Part shown: piece by piece, positions 63,343 through 64,000 of the stretch
Layout: every line of letters starts with the position of its first letter
How positions within the stretch are numbered: position 1 is the stretch's first letter
DNA from: Streptomyces sp. ISL-100
GTDB lineage: Bacteria; Actinomycetota; Actinomycetes; Streptomycetales; Streptomycetaceae
Length of the DNA: 64,000 bases
Assembly: GCF_018614615.1 (NCBI RefSeq)
Contig: NZ_JAGGOK010000008.1
Location: 62,001-126,000 of the forward strand
Reading direction: 5' to 3'
The notes under the pieces: model-generated
What the model was told of the DNA's origin: nothing
Seen by the model: the letters and a program-made list of their open reading frames with translations, nothing else
The model's database searches: none
Program-made: the position numbers and the translations under genes

Positions 63343-63481
63343 CCAAGTTGGCGAAACTTGGCAGGTCACCGACCTGCCCGGCGGTCGGGAGGATCGTCGT
63401 ACGGACGGACGCAAGAGCCGTCAAACCCCTCGGAGCAATCCAGAAGGGAATCTCCCGGCTTCAGCCGGGAGAGAGCTTCAA
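63343..63481 (+). mobile_element. structured IS200/IS605-like right-end (possible orphan TnpB guide-RNA scaffold)
   Basis: Four stem-loops follow one another: CCAAGTT/AACTTGG, CAGGTC/GACCTG, CCCG/CGGG, and a final TCTCCCGGCT/AGCCGGGAGA with loop TC. The last is followed by GAGCTTCAA, like the right ends of IS605-type elements, where a hairpin and TTCAA precede the host DNA. No TnpB gene is present here. The downstream XRE gene's stop codon lies exactly at this end. The call is tentative. Confidence 0.42.
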
Positions 63482-63714
63482 TGCCTGACGAGATCCGCGA
63501 GCGGTACGCCGATGGCGTCGGCGATGAGGAGCAGTACCCCGAGGCTGGGATCCGATGTGCCGTGCTCAATGCGGTGGATGGTCTTGTGGTCGACGCCGAC
63601 CAGCTCGCCGAGTTTCACCTGACTCAGCTGCGCGTCCAAGCGCGCGGCCCGGATGCGGTCCCCGACAGTCCTGCGCTGGGCGAGTACCCATGCGGGCGGG
63701 GGATCGACTGGCAC
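63478..63714 (-). CDS. small XRE-family regulator (78 aa)
   Basis: It reads MPVDPPPAWVLAQRRTVGDR, IRAARLDAQLSQVKLGELVG, VDHKTIHRIEHGTSDPSLGV, LLLIADAIGVPLADLVRH. This is a complete single helix-turn-helix domain with nothing added. The GTG start lies just downstream of a promoter-like region. The stop is directly at the structured repeat end, so the element probably trimmed or replaced what followed. Confidence 0.88.
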   Translation of the reverse strand: MPVDPPPAWVLAQRRTVGDRIRAARLDAQLSQVKLGELVGVDHKTIHRIEHGTSDPSLGVLLLIADAIGVPLADLVRH

Positions 63715-64000
63715 CCGAACAACGTCGGATGATCATGTGCGTAAGTCTTTCCTGTACAGGTAAATTTAGTGATCTTCGAACGAGGTACCCGCAGACTGCC
63801 GAGCCCTCGCCCGCCCCCACGGCCGCCGGCGCTCGGCTCCCCAGCGGCGCACTGGCGTCCGCGTGTCCGCCAGATTGCGCCGTTAGACGCTATGACTTGG
63901 TCAAGGCGTCCCGCCCCGCACCCACTAGGGTGCGGGGCGGTCTACGTTGGACGCAGAAGGCCCCCACCGACATAACCGGACGCTGACTCTGTCGGGGATC
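63715..64000. other. end region without a clear gene, with a strong terminator
   Basis: About 285 nt in which no reliable gene is seen; a plus-strand frame is Pro/Arg-rich and looks like a shadow. At 63911-63940 there is a perfect hairpin, CCGCCCCGCACCC/GGGTGCGGGGCGG with loop ACTA. It probably acts as a two-way terminator. A promoter for the XRE gene would lie near 63720-63780, where AT content rises. Confidence 0.55.

Overview
The window is high-GC actinobacterial DNA that looks like Streptomyces. It is dense with divergent and convergent genes, many GTG starts and ATGA/GTGA stop-start overlaps. It carries an XRE-DUF5753/DUF397/ATPase trio, a SapB-type (ram/amf) lanthipeptide cluster, mycothiol- and F420-type enzymes, and the dispersed GC-rich repeat found in many Streptomyces genomes. 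All assignments come from reading the sequence and from recalled family knowledge; no search was run.

Layout. 1-3.4 kb (minus strand): a lipid-transfer-type thiolase cut by the window edge and a 726-aa FadE34-like double acyl-CoA dehydrogenase, with a KstR-type box just upstream. 3.5-5.1 kb: DUF397, XRE-DUF5753 and an anti-sigma-type ATPase. 5.1-10.5 kb: a methyltransferase, an amidase, a DUF5336 membrane protein, an F420-type oxidoreductase, a decayed toxin-antitoxin pair and a mycothiol-type enzyme. 10.6-13.8 kb: a coupled glycan/isoprenoid-looking operon (glycosyltransferase, methyltransferase, alpha/alpha-barrel protein). 14.1-14.7 kb: a KstR-like TetR regulator with a perfect KstR box upstream. 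14.8-22 kb: ramR, ramB, ramA, ramS and ramC, including a 40-aa precursor peptide. 22.1-25.1 kb: a ferredoxin and an aldehyde dehydrogenase, divergent from a metallo-hydrolase, with KstR-type boxes between them. 25.1-31.3 kb: a cobalamin riboswitch followed by a five-gene translationally coupled ECF transporter operon with two membrane-anchored extracellular proteins. 32-34.7 kb: FadA5-like thiolase and CYP125, divergent around two KstR-like boxes, then a frameshifted P450. 36-45.7 kb: a lipase, a lipoprotein, a scrap heap of three broken genes, a GT87/PAP2 membrane protein, a MhuD-like heme oxygenase, an MFS-MarR fusion and a peptidoglycan-binding protein. 46-48.5 kb: a broken HAD gene, then a GDT1 manganese-type exporter with a yybP-ykoY riboswitch, and a FetB-type permease. 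48.6-57 kb: a secreted nuclease, a PhoD phosphatase, an FAD protein, a DedA protein, small genes, an RpiR regulator and an SRPBCC protein. 57-64 kb: an accessory region with XRE regulators, small Cys-rich proteins, truncated genes, strong palindromes and an IS605-like structured end.

How it works together. The steroid theme recurs at four separated sites: FadE34/Ltp, KstR, ALDH/ferredoxin/hydrolase, and FadA5/CYP125. They are linked by copies of TNNAACNNGTTNNA, so a dispersed KstR regulon for sterol side-chain oxidation is the best single explanation. The ram cluster should make a SapB-like morphogenetic lanthipeptide. Two metal/cofactor riboswitches (cobalamin, Mn2+) govern import and export genes. 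Several loci are decaying (frameshifts at about 9.2, 34.97 and 58.3 kb; truncations at 38, 46.2, 57 and 60.4 kb).
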